Assembly (NCBI GenBank): GCA_003417655.1
Contig: QVMW01000001.1
Coordinates: 545,498-609,497, forward strand
DNA from: Rhodobacteraceae bacterium 63075
GTDB lineage: Bacteria > Pseudomonadota > Alphaproteobacteria > Rhodobacterales > Rhodobacteraceae
Length of the DNA stretch: 64,000 bases
Reading direction: 5' to 3'
Position 1 is the stretch's first letter. Every line of letters starts with the position of its first letter. The notes beneath the pieces were generated by a model that saw only the letters and a list, made by a program, of their open reading frames with translations, made no database searches and was not told where the DNA came from. This document shows, piece by piece, positions 44,106-52,014 of this stretch. A program made the position numbers and the translations under genes.

Positions 44106-44564
44106 ATGCAGATCACGGTCGATGGCACGGAACACGAGCTGGACGTCGAAAGCGGGATGCCGCTCTTGTGGGTCCTGCGGGACGAGCTCGGCATCAAGGG
44201 CGTCAAATATGGCTGCGGCGTTGCGGCCTGCGGGGCCTGCACGGTGCATATCGATGGCGAGGCGGTGCGCTCCTGCCAGGTCGCGGCGGGCGATGTCTGG
44301 GGCCCGGTCACGACGATCGAGGGGCTCGGCAGCCCCGAGGCGCTGCACGCGGTGCAGGCGGCGTGGATCGAGCACCAGGTCGCGCAATGCGGCTATTGCC
44401 AGTCCGGCCAGATCATGCAGGCGGCGGCCTTGCTGGCCGAGACACCTGCCCCGACCGACGAGGATATCGACTTCGCGATGGACGGGAACCTGTGCCGCTG
44501 CGGGACCTATCCGCGCATCAGGGCGGCGGTGAAGACCGCGGCCAAGACATTGCAGGAGGGCTGA
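44106..44564 (+). CDS. [2Fe-2S] subunit of a molybdenum hydroxylase (IorA type)
   Basis: The 152-residue protein carries the two [2Fe-2S] clusters of xanthine-oxidase-family enzymes and passes electrons away from the molybdenum site. The plant-ferredoxin-like domain has C37, C42, C45 and C57 ([18 protein letters not shown]). The helical domain has C95 and C98 (QCGYCQSGQ) and C130 and C132 (NLCRCGTY). All eight ligands are present. The ATG follows AGGAGG. It is immediately followed by the large subunit; no FAD subunit is present, which is the isoquinoline 1-oxidoreductase/aldehyde dehydrogenase arrangement. Confidence 0.93.
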   Translation: MQITVDGTEHELDVESGMPLLWVLRDELGIKGVKYGCGVAACGACTVHIDGEAVRSCQVAAGDVWGPVTTIEGLGSPEALHAVQAAWIEHQVAQCGYCQSGQIMQAAALLAETPAPTDEDIDFAMDGNLCRCGTYPRIRAAVKTAAKTLQEG

Positions 44565-44567
44565 GCC

Positions 44568-46814
44568 ATGGGACGCGCAAGAACGATCGCACGGCGGACA
44601 TTTCTCATCGGCTCGGCGGCCATCGCGGGCGGCGTGGCCTTCGGTGTCTGGCGCTACAAGACGCCCTATGCGAACCCGCTCGAGCCCGGTCTGGCCGAGG
44701 GCGAGGCGGCGCTGACGCCCTATGTGAAGATCGACGCGCAAGGCGTCACGCTCATCACCCCGCGCGCCGACAAGGGGCAGGGGGCCTACCAGGTTCAGGC
44801 CGCGCTGATCGCCGAGGAGCTCGACGTGGATATCGCGGAGATCAAGGCCGATCCCGGCCCGCCGAGCGCGGCCTACTGGAACGGGGCCCTGTCCGAAGAG
44901 ATCGCGGAGTTTTCCGTGCCTGCGGGTGGTGCGATGCGTCAGGTGGCCGAAACCGGCGTGAGCGCGATGTCGAAGTTCATCGGCCTTCAGATCACCGGCG
45001 GCTCGACCACCGTGCCGGACGCCTGGGACAAGCTGCGCGCCGCCGGGGCGAGCGCGCGCGAGACGCTCAAGCAGGCCGCTGCCGAGGAATGGGGGCTCGC
45101 CGCCTCCGAGCTGAAGACGGAAAACGGCCGCGTGATCGCGCCGGACGGCCGAGAGCGGGCCTATACCGAGCTTGCCCCCCGCGTGGCCGGGATGGAGCCG
45201 GTGCAGGATGTGGCGCTTCGTCCTCCCGAGGCCTGGCGCTATATCGGCAAGCCGATGCAAAGGCTCGATATCGCGCGCAAATCGACCGGGACGATGACCT
45301 ATGGCATCGATGTCGAGGTCGAGGGCATGGTCCATGCCGCCGTGCTGCTGAACCCGGCGCAGGGGGGCGTGCTGCGCAGCTATGACTCAAGCGAGGCCGA
45401 GGCGATGCGCGGCGTGACCGGCGTTGTGCCTGTCACGGGCGGTGTCGCGGTGATCGCCGACAACACATGGCGCGCCTTTCAGGGGGCCGACGCCATCGAG
45501 GCCGAATGGGGCGCGGCGCAGATGCCCGAGACGATGGAGGGTCATTGGCAGATCCTGAGCGAGTCCTTCACGGCGGAGGCACAGGACAGCCAGCCGCGTG
45601 ATGACGGCGATGTCGAAGCGGCGCTTTCGGGCGGCGATCCCGTCGAGGCGGAATACCGCGCGCCGTATCTCGCACATGCACCACTCGAGCCGATCAACGC
45701 GATTGTCAGGATCAACGAGGATGGCACCGTGGATGTCTGGACCGGCACGCAGATCCCGCGCTTCGTTCAGAACAATGTCGGCGCGATTGCCGGGATCGAT
45801 GCCAGCGATGTGCGCGTGCATGCGCAGATGATCGGCGGCAGTTTCGGGCACCGGCTGGAAGACGAGGTGGTCAAGCATGCCGCCGAGATCGCCGTGCAGA
45901 TGAAGGGCACGCCGGTCAAGCTGACCTACAAGCGCGAGATGGACATGACTCATGACTTTCCCCGCCAGATCGCCATGGCGCGGGCGCGGGGGACCGTCAG
46001 GGACGGCCATGTCGAGAGCTATGATCTCGGGATCGCGATGCCCTCGGTCACCGTCTCGCAGATGGGGCGGCAGGGCCTTTCGGTGCCCGGCCCCGACAGC
46101 CAGATCGTCGCCGGGGCATGGGAGCAGCCCTTCGCCATCCCGAACCACCGGGTGACAGGCTACCGCGCCGAGGGGCTCGCGCCGATAAGTTCCTGGCGCT
46201 CCGTGGGCGCGTCCTCGAACGGGTTCTTCTACAATGCGGGGCTCGACGAGCTGATCGAGGCGGCCGGGGCCGACCCGATGGAGGAGCGCCTCCGCCTCGT
46301 CTCCGACCCGCTGGCGCGCGCCGTTCTGGAAGCCGTCGCCGAGATGTCGGGCTGGGAGGGCGCGAAGATGGGCGAAGGCAAGGGCCGGGGCGTGGCGCTG
46401 ACGCGCTCCTTCGGCGTCTATTGCGCCGAGGTCATCGAGGTGAGCGATACCGAGGACGGGATCATGATCGACAAGGTTCATGTGGCTGCCGAAGTGGGCC
46501 GTGTCGTCGACCCCGTGAATTTCGAGAATCAAGTCGCGGGCGGGGTCGTCTTCGGGCTGGGCCACGCGATGAATTGCGAGATCACCTATGAGGGCGGCGC
46601 GGCGCAGCAGGAGAACTTCTACAGCTACGAGGGGATGCGCCTGCGGCAATGCCCGCAGATCATGGTGCGCGGACTTGAGAACGGCGATGCCGTGCGCGGG
46701 ATCGGCGAGCCGCCCGTGCCGCCTGCCGCGCCGGCGCTGGCCGGGGCGATCTTTGCCGCGACGGGGCAGCGCTTGCGCCAGATGCCCTTCAACAAGTTCG
46801 TGGATTTTGCCTGA
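44568..46814 (+). CDS. Molybdopterin-binding subunit of a molybdenum hydroxylase (IorB type)
   Basis: The 748-residue large subunit should hold the molybdenum cofactor. The N-terminus (ARTIARRTFLIGSAAIAGG) is a twin-arginine signal, so the enzyme is probably exported folded to the periplasm. The domain pattern is that of isoquinoline 1-oxidoreductase beta-like proteins: YTKIDAQG-like start (PYVKIDAQGVTLITPRADKGQG), YIGKPMQRLDIARKSTG, VHAQMIGGSFGHRLEDEV, and the C-terminal GIGEPPVPPAAPALAGAIFAATG with the catalytic glutamate. The substrate is unknown; N-heterocycles or aldehydes are typical. Only 3 bases separate it from its small subunit. Confidence 0.9.
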   Translation: MGRARTIARRTFLIGSAAIAGGVAFGVWRYKTPYANPLEPGLAEGEAALTPYVKIDAQGVTLITPRADKGQGAYQVQAALIAEELDVDIAEIKADPGPPSAAYWNGALSEEIAEFSVPAGGAMRQVAETGVSAMSKFIGLQITGGSTTVPDAWDKLRAAGASARETLKQAAAEEWGLAASELKTENGRVIAPDGRERAYTELAPRVAGMEPVQDVALRPPEAWRYIGKPMQRLDIARKSTGTMTYGIDVEVEGMVHAAVLLNPAQGGVLRSYDSSEAEAMRGVTGVVPVTGGVAVIADNTWRAFQGADAIEAEWGAAQMPETMEGHWQILSESFTAEAQDSQPRDDGDVEAALSGGDPVEAEYRAPYLAHAPLEPINAIVRINEDGTVDVWTGTQIPRFVQNNVGAIAGIDASDVRVHAQMIGGSFGHRLEDEVVKHAAEIAVQMKGTPVKLTYKREMDMTHDFPRQIAMARARGTVRDGHVESYDLGIAMPSVTVSQMGRQGLSVPGPDSQIVAGAWEQPFAIPNHRVTGYRAEGLAPISSWRSVGASSNGFFYNAGLDELIEAAGADPMEERLRLVSDPLARAVLEAVAEMSGWEGAKMGEGKGRGVALTRSFGVYCAEVIEVSDTEDGIMIDKVHVAAEVGRVVDPVNFENQVAGGVVFGLGHAMNCEITYEGGAAQQENFYSYEGMRLRQCPQIMVRGLENGDAVRGIGEPPVPPAAPALAGAIFAATGQRLRQMPFNKFVDFA

Positions 46815-47032
46815 CCGTTTCGGCTTTCAAGCCCGCGGGGCGGCGTCACTGACATCGCCCCGGGGCGTCATGACACGGGAATTCCCCGAAACCCTGCCCA
46901 TAGCGCCTTATTCTCGCCGGCACTGCGTGCTTTGACTTGCGCCGGAGCGCGCCAATCTACATGTAGGCCCGAAGATCGGCGCCCGTGACATCGCCGGACC
47001 ATGAGAGACAACGCATGACCCAAGGACAGACC

Positions 47033-47548
47033 ATGACCGCCGACTTCGACGATACCGAGCAGCTCCGCGCCGGGTTTCTCGACGCCATGGCCCGCGCGGC
47101 CAACACTGTCTTCGTGGTCACGACGGATGGCCCGGCCGGCAAGGCGGGCGTGACCGTGACGGCCATGTCGAGCGTCTCGGCGGATGTGGACCGCCCCCGG
47201 CTCCTGATCTGTCTGCATCACGAGAGCAGCACGGCGCAGGTGATCCGGGCGAACGGTGCTTTCTGCGTGAACATGCTTGGCGAAGGCGACGCGGGCCTCG
47301 CGCAGCGGTTCGCCGGGAAAACCGCCCCGGATGCGGACCGGTTCGCCGAAGGCAATTGGGGCGTGACGCGCGCTGGCCTGCCGATGCTCCTCAGCGCGCC
47401 GGCGGTTTTTGACTGCGCCTTGAGCGAGGAGACGCTCGTGGGCACGCATCACGTTCTCTTCGGGGCGGTGCACGAGGCCCATGCGCGCGAAGATGTCGCG
47501 CCCTTGCTTTATAACGCGCGGGGGTATGCGCGGCCGGAAGGGCTCTGA
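47033..47548 (+). CDS. Flavin reductase-like protein
   Basis: The 171-residue protein has the flavin-reductase split-barrel start: LRAGFLDAMARAANTVFVVTTDGPAGKAGVTVTAMSSVSADPPR-like (SSVSADVDRPRLLICLHHES), followed by FCVNMLGEGDAGLAQRFAGK and a GVTRAGLPMLLSAPAVFDC segment. Such proteins reduce FMN with NAD(P)H, often for a partner monooxygenase; none is obvious here. Starts at 46985 (GTG), 47015 and 47033 are possible. ATG 47033 is preferred because AAGGA lies 6 bases upstream. Its placement after the molybdenum hydroxylase, with a gap of about 220 bases, gives no firm link. Confidence 0.85.
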   Translation: MTADFDDTEQLRAGFLDAMARAANTVFVVTTDGPAGKAGVTVTAMSSVSADVDRPRLLICLHHESSTAQVIRANGAFCVNMLGEGDAGLAQRFAGKTAPDADRFAEGNWGVTRAGLPMLLSAPAVFDCALSEETLVGTHHVLFGAVHEAHAREDVAPLLYNARGYARPEGL

Positions 47549-47555
47549 CAGGGCG

Positions 47556-48026
47556 TCAGGAGGTCTCTTCCTCGAGGTGCAGCTTCATGTCGATGAGCAC
47601 CTGCTGGAGCGCCGAAGTTTCCTTGAGCAGCCGCTTGGCCTCGTTGACGGTGATGATCCCGTCCTCGATGGATTGCTGGTATTCGGCCATGAGCATGGCG
47701 AAGCGCTGGCTCAGGGCGATCACGTCGGCATTGACGCCGCCCTTGTCCACGGTGTTCTGCCGGCGATCTTCGTAGGACAGGGTGATGCCCTTCAGTTCGG
47801 CGAGGGCCGATGTCACATGCGGGTAGCCCGCTGCCTCTTCGAGCGCGGCAACGGCGTCGATCGGCATGAAGCGATCGGCATGTTCATCATTGGCGGAGTA
47901 GTATCGCCCGAGCGTCGCCTTCGACTTTCCGGTCAATTCGCATGCCGGCTCGATTCCGACATCTTTAACCAAAGCCTCAGTGTGTTTCTTGAGGTAACTA
48001 CTAACAACCGACATCTCTTTTTCCAT
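47556..48026 (-). CDS. Small probable DNA-binding protein, helix-turn-helix-like
   Basis: The 156-residue protein begins with a charged helix (SVVSSYLKKHTEALVKDVG), then PACELTGKSKATLGRYYS, which looks like a helix-turn-helix of the phage regulator type. It continues with DRFMPIDAVAALEEAAGYPHVTSALAEL. The C-terminal half is a long helical region (QRFAMLMAEYQQSIEDGIITVNEAKRLLKE). I know no characterised homologue; the family looks restricted to this group of bacteria. Starts at 48026 and 48014 are possible. An 8-bp dyad (48050-48113) upstream could be an autoregulatory site. A regulatory role is inferred from the motif only. Confidence 0.65.
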   Translation of the reverse strand: MEKEMSVVSSYLKKHTEALVKDVGIEPACELTGKSKATLGRYYSANDEHADRFMPIDAVAALEEAAGYPHVTSALAELKGITLSYEDRRQNTVDKGGVNADVIALSQRFAMLMAEYQQSIEDGIITVNEAKRLLKETSALQQVLIDMKLHLEEETS

Positions 48027-48049
48027 TTTCTAGCGCTTCCCGCCCCCTG

Positions 48050-48113
48050 CAATGACACCGGGGGAAAGGCAGTATCCTTTTCCCATTAATCAATTTTGCC
48101 GGGGATGTCATTG
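48050..48113. promoter_or_regulatory. 8-bp dyad upstream of the HTH-like gene
   Basis: CAATGACA (48050-48057) and TGTCATTG (48106-48113) are exact reverse complements, 48 bases apart, located 24-87 bases before the HTH-like gene start. The inner flanks (CCGG-type) are partly symmetric. It may be an operator pair for autoregulation. Confidence 0.4.
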
Positions 48114-48147
48114 ATGAATCACCCTGATCTTTCCGGGGAGTAACGAG

Positions 48148-48177
48148 TGACGCGAAAGTTACCGCGCGTCATTTTTT
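48148..48177 (+). terminator. Orphan terminator-like hairpin upstream of tdk
   Basis: TGACGCG (48148-48154) pairs with CGCGTCA (48165-48171) and is followed by six T. An alternative pairing, GTAAC (48140-48144) with GTTAC (48158-48162), excludes it. There is no plus-strand gene before it for about 600 bases, so it may end a small RNA or attenuate the tdk leader. Confidence 0.55.
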
Positions 48178-48382
48178 GAATGGGGCAGGCCTGACGTTCC
48201 CTCGGGGCGGGGGGCCTGTCTCCAGGGGCGGATGTGGTCGGTGCAAGCTCCATCCCCAGTGGCCTGTCCTGCATGCGGCCGCTCCGCCCCACCACCCGCG
48301 CAATCACGGCGGGCCGCGCGCAAGGCGAGCGCCGGGGCGCATGCGTGGTTGAAAAGCGCGGGTCCTGGGGTAAAACAGCGCC

Positions 48383-48964
48383 ATGGCAAAACTCTATTTC
48401 CACTATTCGACGATGAACGCGGGCAAATCGACCGTGCTGCTGCAAGCCGCGCATAACTACCGCGAACGCGGCATGGAGACCTACCTGCTCACGGCGGCGT
48501 TCGACGATCGCGGCGGCAAGGGGCGGATTTCCAGCCGGATCGGGATCGGCGAGGAGGCCGATACCTTCGCGCCGGGTGAAGACCTTTTCGAGAAGATCGC
48601 GGCGCGGCTCGAACGCGGGCGTGTCGCCTGCGTGTTCGTCGATGAGGCGCAGTTCCTGAGCAAGGTGCAGGTCTGGCAGCTTGCGCGCGCGGTGGATGAT
48701 CTCGGTGTCCCGGTGATGTGCTACGGGCTGCGCGTGGACTTCCGCGGCGAGCTCTTTCCCGGCTCTGCCGCGCTCCTGGCGCTGGCCGACGAAATGCGCG
48801 AAGTGCGCACCATCTGCCATTGCGGGCGCAAGGCGACGATGGTGGTGCGTCAGGGCGCAGACGGGCTTGTTCTGCGCGATGGTGCGCAGGTCCAGATCGG
48901 CGGCAACGAGACCTATGTCAGCCTGTGCCGCCGTCACTGGCGCGCGGCGGTCGCGGACGCCTGA
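48383..48964 (+). CDS. tdk: Thymidine kinase (type II)
   Basis: Tdk phosphorylates thymidine to dTMP. The 193-residue protein has the P-loop YSTMNAGKSTVLLQAAHNYRERG, EDLFEKIAAR, the catalytic CVFVDEAQFLS and a C-terminal zinc-binding region with CHCGRKATM and SLCRRHW. Here two ligand pairs appear as C-H-C and C-R-R-H rather than CxxC pairs. It is away from the cdd-deoA-deoB-upp operon at 29-33 kb, which handles the same pool by the phosphorolytic route. Confidence 0.95.
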   Translation: MAKLYFHYSTMNAGKSTVLLQAAHNYRERGMETYLLTAAFDDRGGKGRISSRIGIGEEADTFAPGEDLFEKIAARLERGRVACVFVDEAQFLSKVQVWQLARAVDDLGVPVMCYGLRVDFRGELFPGSAALLALADEMREVRTICHCGRKATMVVRQGADGLVLRDGAQVQIGGNETYVSLCRRHWRAAVADA

Positions 48965-48985
48965 GGCGCGGCGCGCGATTTGCTC

Positions 48986-49010
48986 GGAACATCGCGGTGT
49001 CTGAAGCGTT
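48986..49010 (+). promoter_or_regulatory. EcfG-type promoter before the small membrane gene
   Basis: GGAAC (48986-48990), a 16-base spacer and CGTT (49007-49010) match the general-stress EcfG consensus GGAAC-N16/17-CGTT exactly. The gene start is 28 bases downstream of CGTT. Confidence 0.72.
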
Positions 49011-49038
49011 CTCCTTGTGAAACGAAAGGAGAAGAGCA

Positions 49039-49293
49039 ATGGACAGACTGGCATTCTACATGGCCCTGATGGCCGCGTGGGCTCTGGCCGGCACATTCGT
49101 GATCATCGCATTCCTGCTCGGCTATTACACCGTTTGGGGCATCGTGATCGCGGCGGGCCTCGGTTTCCTGCTCGCATATCCCGCCGGCTACTGGATCTCG
49201 CGCAAGGTCAAGGAGGACGACCCGAACTGGAATCCGCGCCACGAGCCCGGTGATTTCGGCACTGTCCCCCCGAAAGACGCGCCGGAAGTCTGA
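49039..49293 (+). CDS. Small membrane protein, probable general-stress gene
   Basis: The 84-residue protein has two membrane segments: FYMALMAAWALAGTFVIIAFLLGYY and VWGIVIAAGLGFLLAYPAGYWI. A charged cytoplasmic tail follows (KVKEDDPNWNPRHEPGDFG). I recognise no characterised family. The ATG has a perfect AAAGGAGAAG ribosome-binding site. An EcfG-like promoter (48986-49010) stands in front, and the next gene has a near match too, suggesting stress induction. Confidence 0.75.
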   Translation: MDRLAFYMALMAAWALAGTFVIIAFLLGYYTVWGIVIAAGLGFLLAYPAGYWISRKVKEDDPNWNPRHEPGDFGTVPPKDAPEV

Positions 49294-49316
49294 ATTCCGG
49301 ATACGCGCAGGACCTT

Positions 49317-49341
49317 GGAACACAGCGCCGTGTTTCGGGTT
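49317..49341 (+). promoter_or_regulatory. EcfG-type promoter before the PRC-barrel gene
   Basis: GGAAC (49317-49321), a 16-base spacer and GGTT (49338-49341) match the EcfG consensus with one change at the first base of the -10 element. The gene starts 38 bases after it. Confidence 0.65.
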
Positions 49342-49379
49342 GACTAGGCAGACACAACGAAGATGAAAGGAGTATTGAG

Positions 49380-49799
49380 ATGAAGATTCTTTATGCAAGC
49401 GTAATCGCGCTCTCAGCCGCAGCCGCACCTCTCACCGCCGAGACGATGGAAAATGACGGTGACCTGATCCGCAGCCGCGATATCACCGGCGGCACGATCT
49501 ACGCCGCAACGGACGCCGAACGTGCGAACTGGCTCGGATGGGGCTCATATGACAGTATCGGTGAAAACTGGCGTGACATCGGTCAGATCGAGGATGTCGT
49601 GCTCGGTGAGGACGGTCAGATGGTCGGTGTCGTTGCCGAAGTCGGTGGCTTTCTCGACATTGCCGACAAGCACGTGATGATCTCGCTCGACGATGTCAGC
49701 CTCGTTCCGGCCGATGACGAGGAATACGCCGTCGTCACCAACAAGACCGAGGAAGAGCTGGACTCAATGCAGGGAGTCGATGAAGGCTACTGGGATTGA
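49380..49799 (+). CDS. Secreted PRC-barrel domain protein
   Basis: The 139-residue protein has a signal peptide (KILYASVIALSAAAAPLTAE) and a mature part with a PRC-barrel pattern: NWRDIGQIEDVVLGEDGQMVGVVAEVGGFLDIADKHVMISLDDV. The mature protein is acidic, with few lysines. PRC-barrel proteins of this kind are periplasmic and often stress-induced, but their role is unclear. The ATG follows AAAGGAG, the promoter is EcfG-like and an intrinsic terminator follows, so it forms its own transcription unit with the preceding small gene as a parallel unit. Confidence 0.85.
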   Translation: MKILYASVIALSAAAAPLTAETMENDGDLIRSRDITGGTIYAATDAERANWLGWGSYDSIGENWRDIGQIEDVVLGEDGQMVGVVAEVGGFLDIADKHVMISLDDVSLVPADDEEYAVVTNKTEEELDSMQGVDEGYWD

Positions 49800-49826
49800 T
49801 CGCAGCGAGACAGTCCAGCGCAAGAA

Positions 49827-49854
49827 GGGGAGCCCGCGAGGCTCCCCATTTTTT
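49827..49854 (+). terminator. Rho-independent terminator after the PRC-barrel gene
   Basis: GGGGAGCC (49827-49834), loop CGCGA, and GGCTCCCC (49840-49847) form a perfect stem, followed by A and six T. It lies 28 bases after the stop and before the convergent KAS III-like gene. Confidence 0.92.
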
Positions 49855-49858
49855 CGGT

Positions 49859-50986
49859 TCAGAGCCTCTCGACGATCACCGAGCCGACGGAATAGCCCGC
49901 GCCGAAGGAGCAGATCACCCCGATATCGCCCTTTTCCAGTCCGCCCTGATGCTGGGAGAAGGCGATGATCGAGCCGGCTGACGAAGTGTTGGCGTAGTCT
50001 TGCAAAATATTGGGCTGTTCCTCGGGCGTGGGGGCGCGGCCCATGACCTTGCGTCCGACGAAATCGTTCATCGACTTGTTCGCCTGGTGCAGCCACATGC
50101 GCTTGAGCTGTTCCGGCGCGACGCCCTCGTCGGACATATGGGCCAGCATGTGGTCCGAGACCATCGGGACGACTTCCTTGAAGACCTTCCGGCCCTCCTG
50201 CATGAACTGCATGTCGCGCTGGTCCGGAAGGTCCTGGCCCGTCGTGCGCGTGCGGCGCAAAAAGCCGTTGTTGTTGCGGATGTTGTTGGAATACTCGGTC
50301 GCGCAGCGGGTCGAGCGGATGCGGAAGAGAGGGTTTTTCGCCTCGTCCTCGCGCTCGATCACCGTCGCGGTGCAGACATCGCCGAAGATGAAGTGACAAT
50401 CGCGGTCGCGCCATTCGAGATGGCCCGAGCAGATCTCGGGATTGACCACCAGCGCGCGGCGCACCGAGCCGGAGCGCAGCATGTCGGCTGCGGCCTGTAT
50501 GCCGAAGGTGGCCGAGGAGCAGGCGACATTCATGTCGAAGGCAAAGCCGCCCGCGCCGAGGAATTTCTGGATCTCGATGGCGATGGCGGGATAGGCGCGC
50601 TCGTGGTTGGAGGCGGCGCAGATCACCAGGTCGATATCGCTTGGCTCCAGCCCCGCCTCGGCCAGCGCCTTGCCGCAGGCATCGAGCGCCATTTCCGTCA
50701 TGATCCCCGGCTCGTCATCGGAGCGCTCGCGCAGAACGGGATGCATGATCGCAGGATCAAGCACGCCGGACTTGTTCATGACATGGCGCTGCTCGATGCC
50801 GGAGGCCTTGAAGATGAACTCGGTCGAAGAGGGCTCCTTCGCCGACAGCTCGCCCGCGGCGATGGCCTCGGCATTCTCGGCGTTGTAGAGAGCGGTATGG
50901 GCATTGAACGCCTCGACGAGCTCTTCGTTGGTGATCGTCTCGGAAGGGGTGAAAACGCCTGTGCCGGTGATGACGGGCTGGTGCAT
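49859..50986 (-). CDS. Beta-ketoacyl-ACP synthase III-like enzyme
   Basis: The 375-residue thiolase-fold enzyme is of the KAS III type, which condenses an acyl-CoA with malonyl-ACP. It has the catalytic cysteine C156 in NVACSSATFGIQAAADML, a histidine in MWLHQANKSMNDF and an asparagine in QDYANTSSAGSIIAF, so the Cys-His-Asn triad is complete. It is longer than E. coli FabH (about 317 residues), with extra N-terminal material (AHTALYNAENAEAIAAGELS). The start substrate could therefore differ. ATG 50986 is preceded by AGAGG. It is downstream of a 2-hydroxyacid dehydrogenase by 50 bases. Confidence 0.88.
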   Translation of the reverse strand: MHQPVITGTGVFTPSETITNEELVEAFNAHTALYNAENAEAIAAGELSAKEPSSTEFIFKASGIEQRHVMNKSGVLDPAIMHPVLRERSDDEPGIMTEMALDACGKALAEAGLEPSDIDLVICAASNHERAYPAIAIEIQKFLGAGGFAFDMNVACSSATFGIQAAADMLRSGSVRRALVVNPEICSGHLEWRDRDCHFIFGDVCTATVIEREDEAKNPLFRIRSTRCATEYSNNIRNNNGFLRRTRTTGQDLPDQRDMQFMQEGRKVFKEVVPMVSDHMLAHMSDEGVAPEQLKRMWLHQANKSMNDFVGRKVMGRAPTPEEQPNILQDYANTSSAGSIIAFSQHQGGLEKGDIGVICSFGAGYSVGSVIVERL

Positions 50987-51036
50987 GGGGCCTCTTTGAT
51001 CTGGTTCTGCAAGCATTGACCGCCTCGCGGCGGCGG

Positions 51037-51996
51037 TCAAGCGTTGAGCGCGTTGGGCGGGGTTTCGCCCCTGAAGAATGCGTCGAGGTTGTCCAGGGCC
51101 ATCATGCCCATCTTCGTGCGCACTTCCTCGGTATTCGTGCCGAGATGCGGCAGCAGGACGGCATTGTCCAGCGCGCGCAAACCTGCGGGGATCTGCGGCT
51201 CGTGTTCGTAGACGTCGAGCCCTGCGCCCGAGATCGCGCCTGCTTCGAGCGCGGTGATGAGCGCGGCCTCGTCGACAACCTCGCCGCGCGAGATGTTGAC
51301 GAAATGCGCCGAGGGTTTCATTGCGGCGAAGACATCGGAGCTGACGAGATGGGTCGTGTCTGCGCCGCCGGGCGTGGCGGCGACGAGGAAGTCGCAGGCC
51401 TCGGCCAGCTCCCTCAGGCTGCCCACTTGCCGAACGGGAAAGTCCACCTGCCTTTCCGAGCGGTTGAAGAAGAGAACCTCCATGGCGAAGCCGAAATGAC
51501 AGCGCCGCGCGATGGCCTGGCCGATCCGGCCCATGCCGATGATCCCGACGGTCTTGCCCGTGACGTGGCTGCCCAGCATCTGTGTCGGATGCCAGCCCTC
51601 CCATGTGCCCGAGCGGGCGAGCCGCTCACCCTCGCCGGCCCGCCGCGCGGACATGAGCAGAAGCGTCATGGCGATGTCTGCCGTCGCATCCGTGACGGCG
51701 CCGGGCGTGTTCGTCACGGTGACGCCATGGGTGCGGGCGGCATCGAGATTGATATGATTGATGCCAACCCCGAAATTGGCGAGAATCTTGCAGCGCGGGC
51801 GGCCGAATTCATCAAAGACCTTCTTGCTGAAATTGTCCCCAAGCGTCGGCATCATCCCGTCATAAAGCACCATGGATGAGCGCATCTCGGCCTCGGTCAT
51901 CGGCGCGTTGCTCTCGCGCCAGGTGACATCGAAGAGCGCTTCGGCCCGCTCTTTGACAGCGGGAGGCATAGGTCGGCAGATCAGGACTTTTTTCAT
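51037..51996 (-). CDS. D-2-hydroxyacid dehydrogenase (glyoxylate/hydroxypyruvate reductase type)
   Basis: The 319-residue NAD(P)-dependent enzyme has LANFGVGINHINLDAARTHGV, the Rossmann motif VGIIGMGRIGQAIARR, and the catalytic set: arginine in NISRGEVVDE, glutamate in DVYEHEPQIP, and histidine in LLPHLGTNTEEVR. This fits glyoxylate or hydroxypyruvate reductases. Exact substrate preference cannot be read. The upstream gene on this strand is csaA, separated by 18 bases, and the KAS III-like gene follows. Confidence 0.88.
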   Translation of the reverse strand: MKKVLICRPMPPAVKERAEALFDVTWRESNAPMTEAEMRSSMVLYDGMMPTLGDNFSKKVFDEFGRPRCKILANFGVGINHINLDAARTHGVTVTNTPGAVTDATADIAMTLLLMSARRAGEGERLARSGTWEGWHPTQMLGSHVTGKTVGIIGMGRIGQAIARRCHFGFAMEVLFFNRSERQVDFPVRQVGSLRELAEACDFLVAATPGGADTTHLVSSDVFAAMKPSAHFVNISRGEVVDEAALITALEAGAISGAGLDVYEHEPQIPAGLRALDNAVLLPHLGTNTEEVRTKMGMMALDNLDAFFRGETPPNALNA

Positions 51997-52014
51997 CGTG
52001 AGGCTCGCGCAGGG

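Larger units (their letters stand above)
48027..48382. other. 356-bp region between the HTH-like gene and tdk
   Basis: No protein gene is visible. It contains the dyad CAATGACA/TGTCATTG (48050-48057 with 48106-48113), and a terminator-like hairpin on the plus strand (48148-48177) without any coding sequence before it. A GC-rich stretch then leads to tdk. The region may hold an unannotated small RNA ending at the hairpin, and the tdk promoter. Confidence 0.5.

Noticed and set aside
50987..51604. N-terminal extension of the KAS III-like gene upstream to 51604
   Set aside because: The extension runs through the 2-hydroxyacid dehydrogenase gene in another frame and lacks family sequence. ATG 50986 with AGAGG in front begins the conserved protein.
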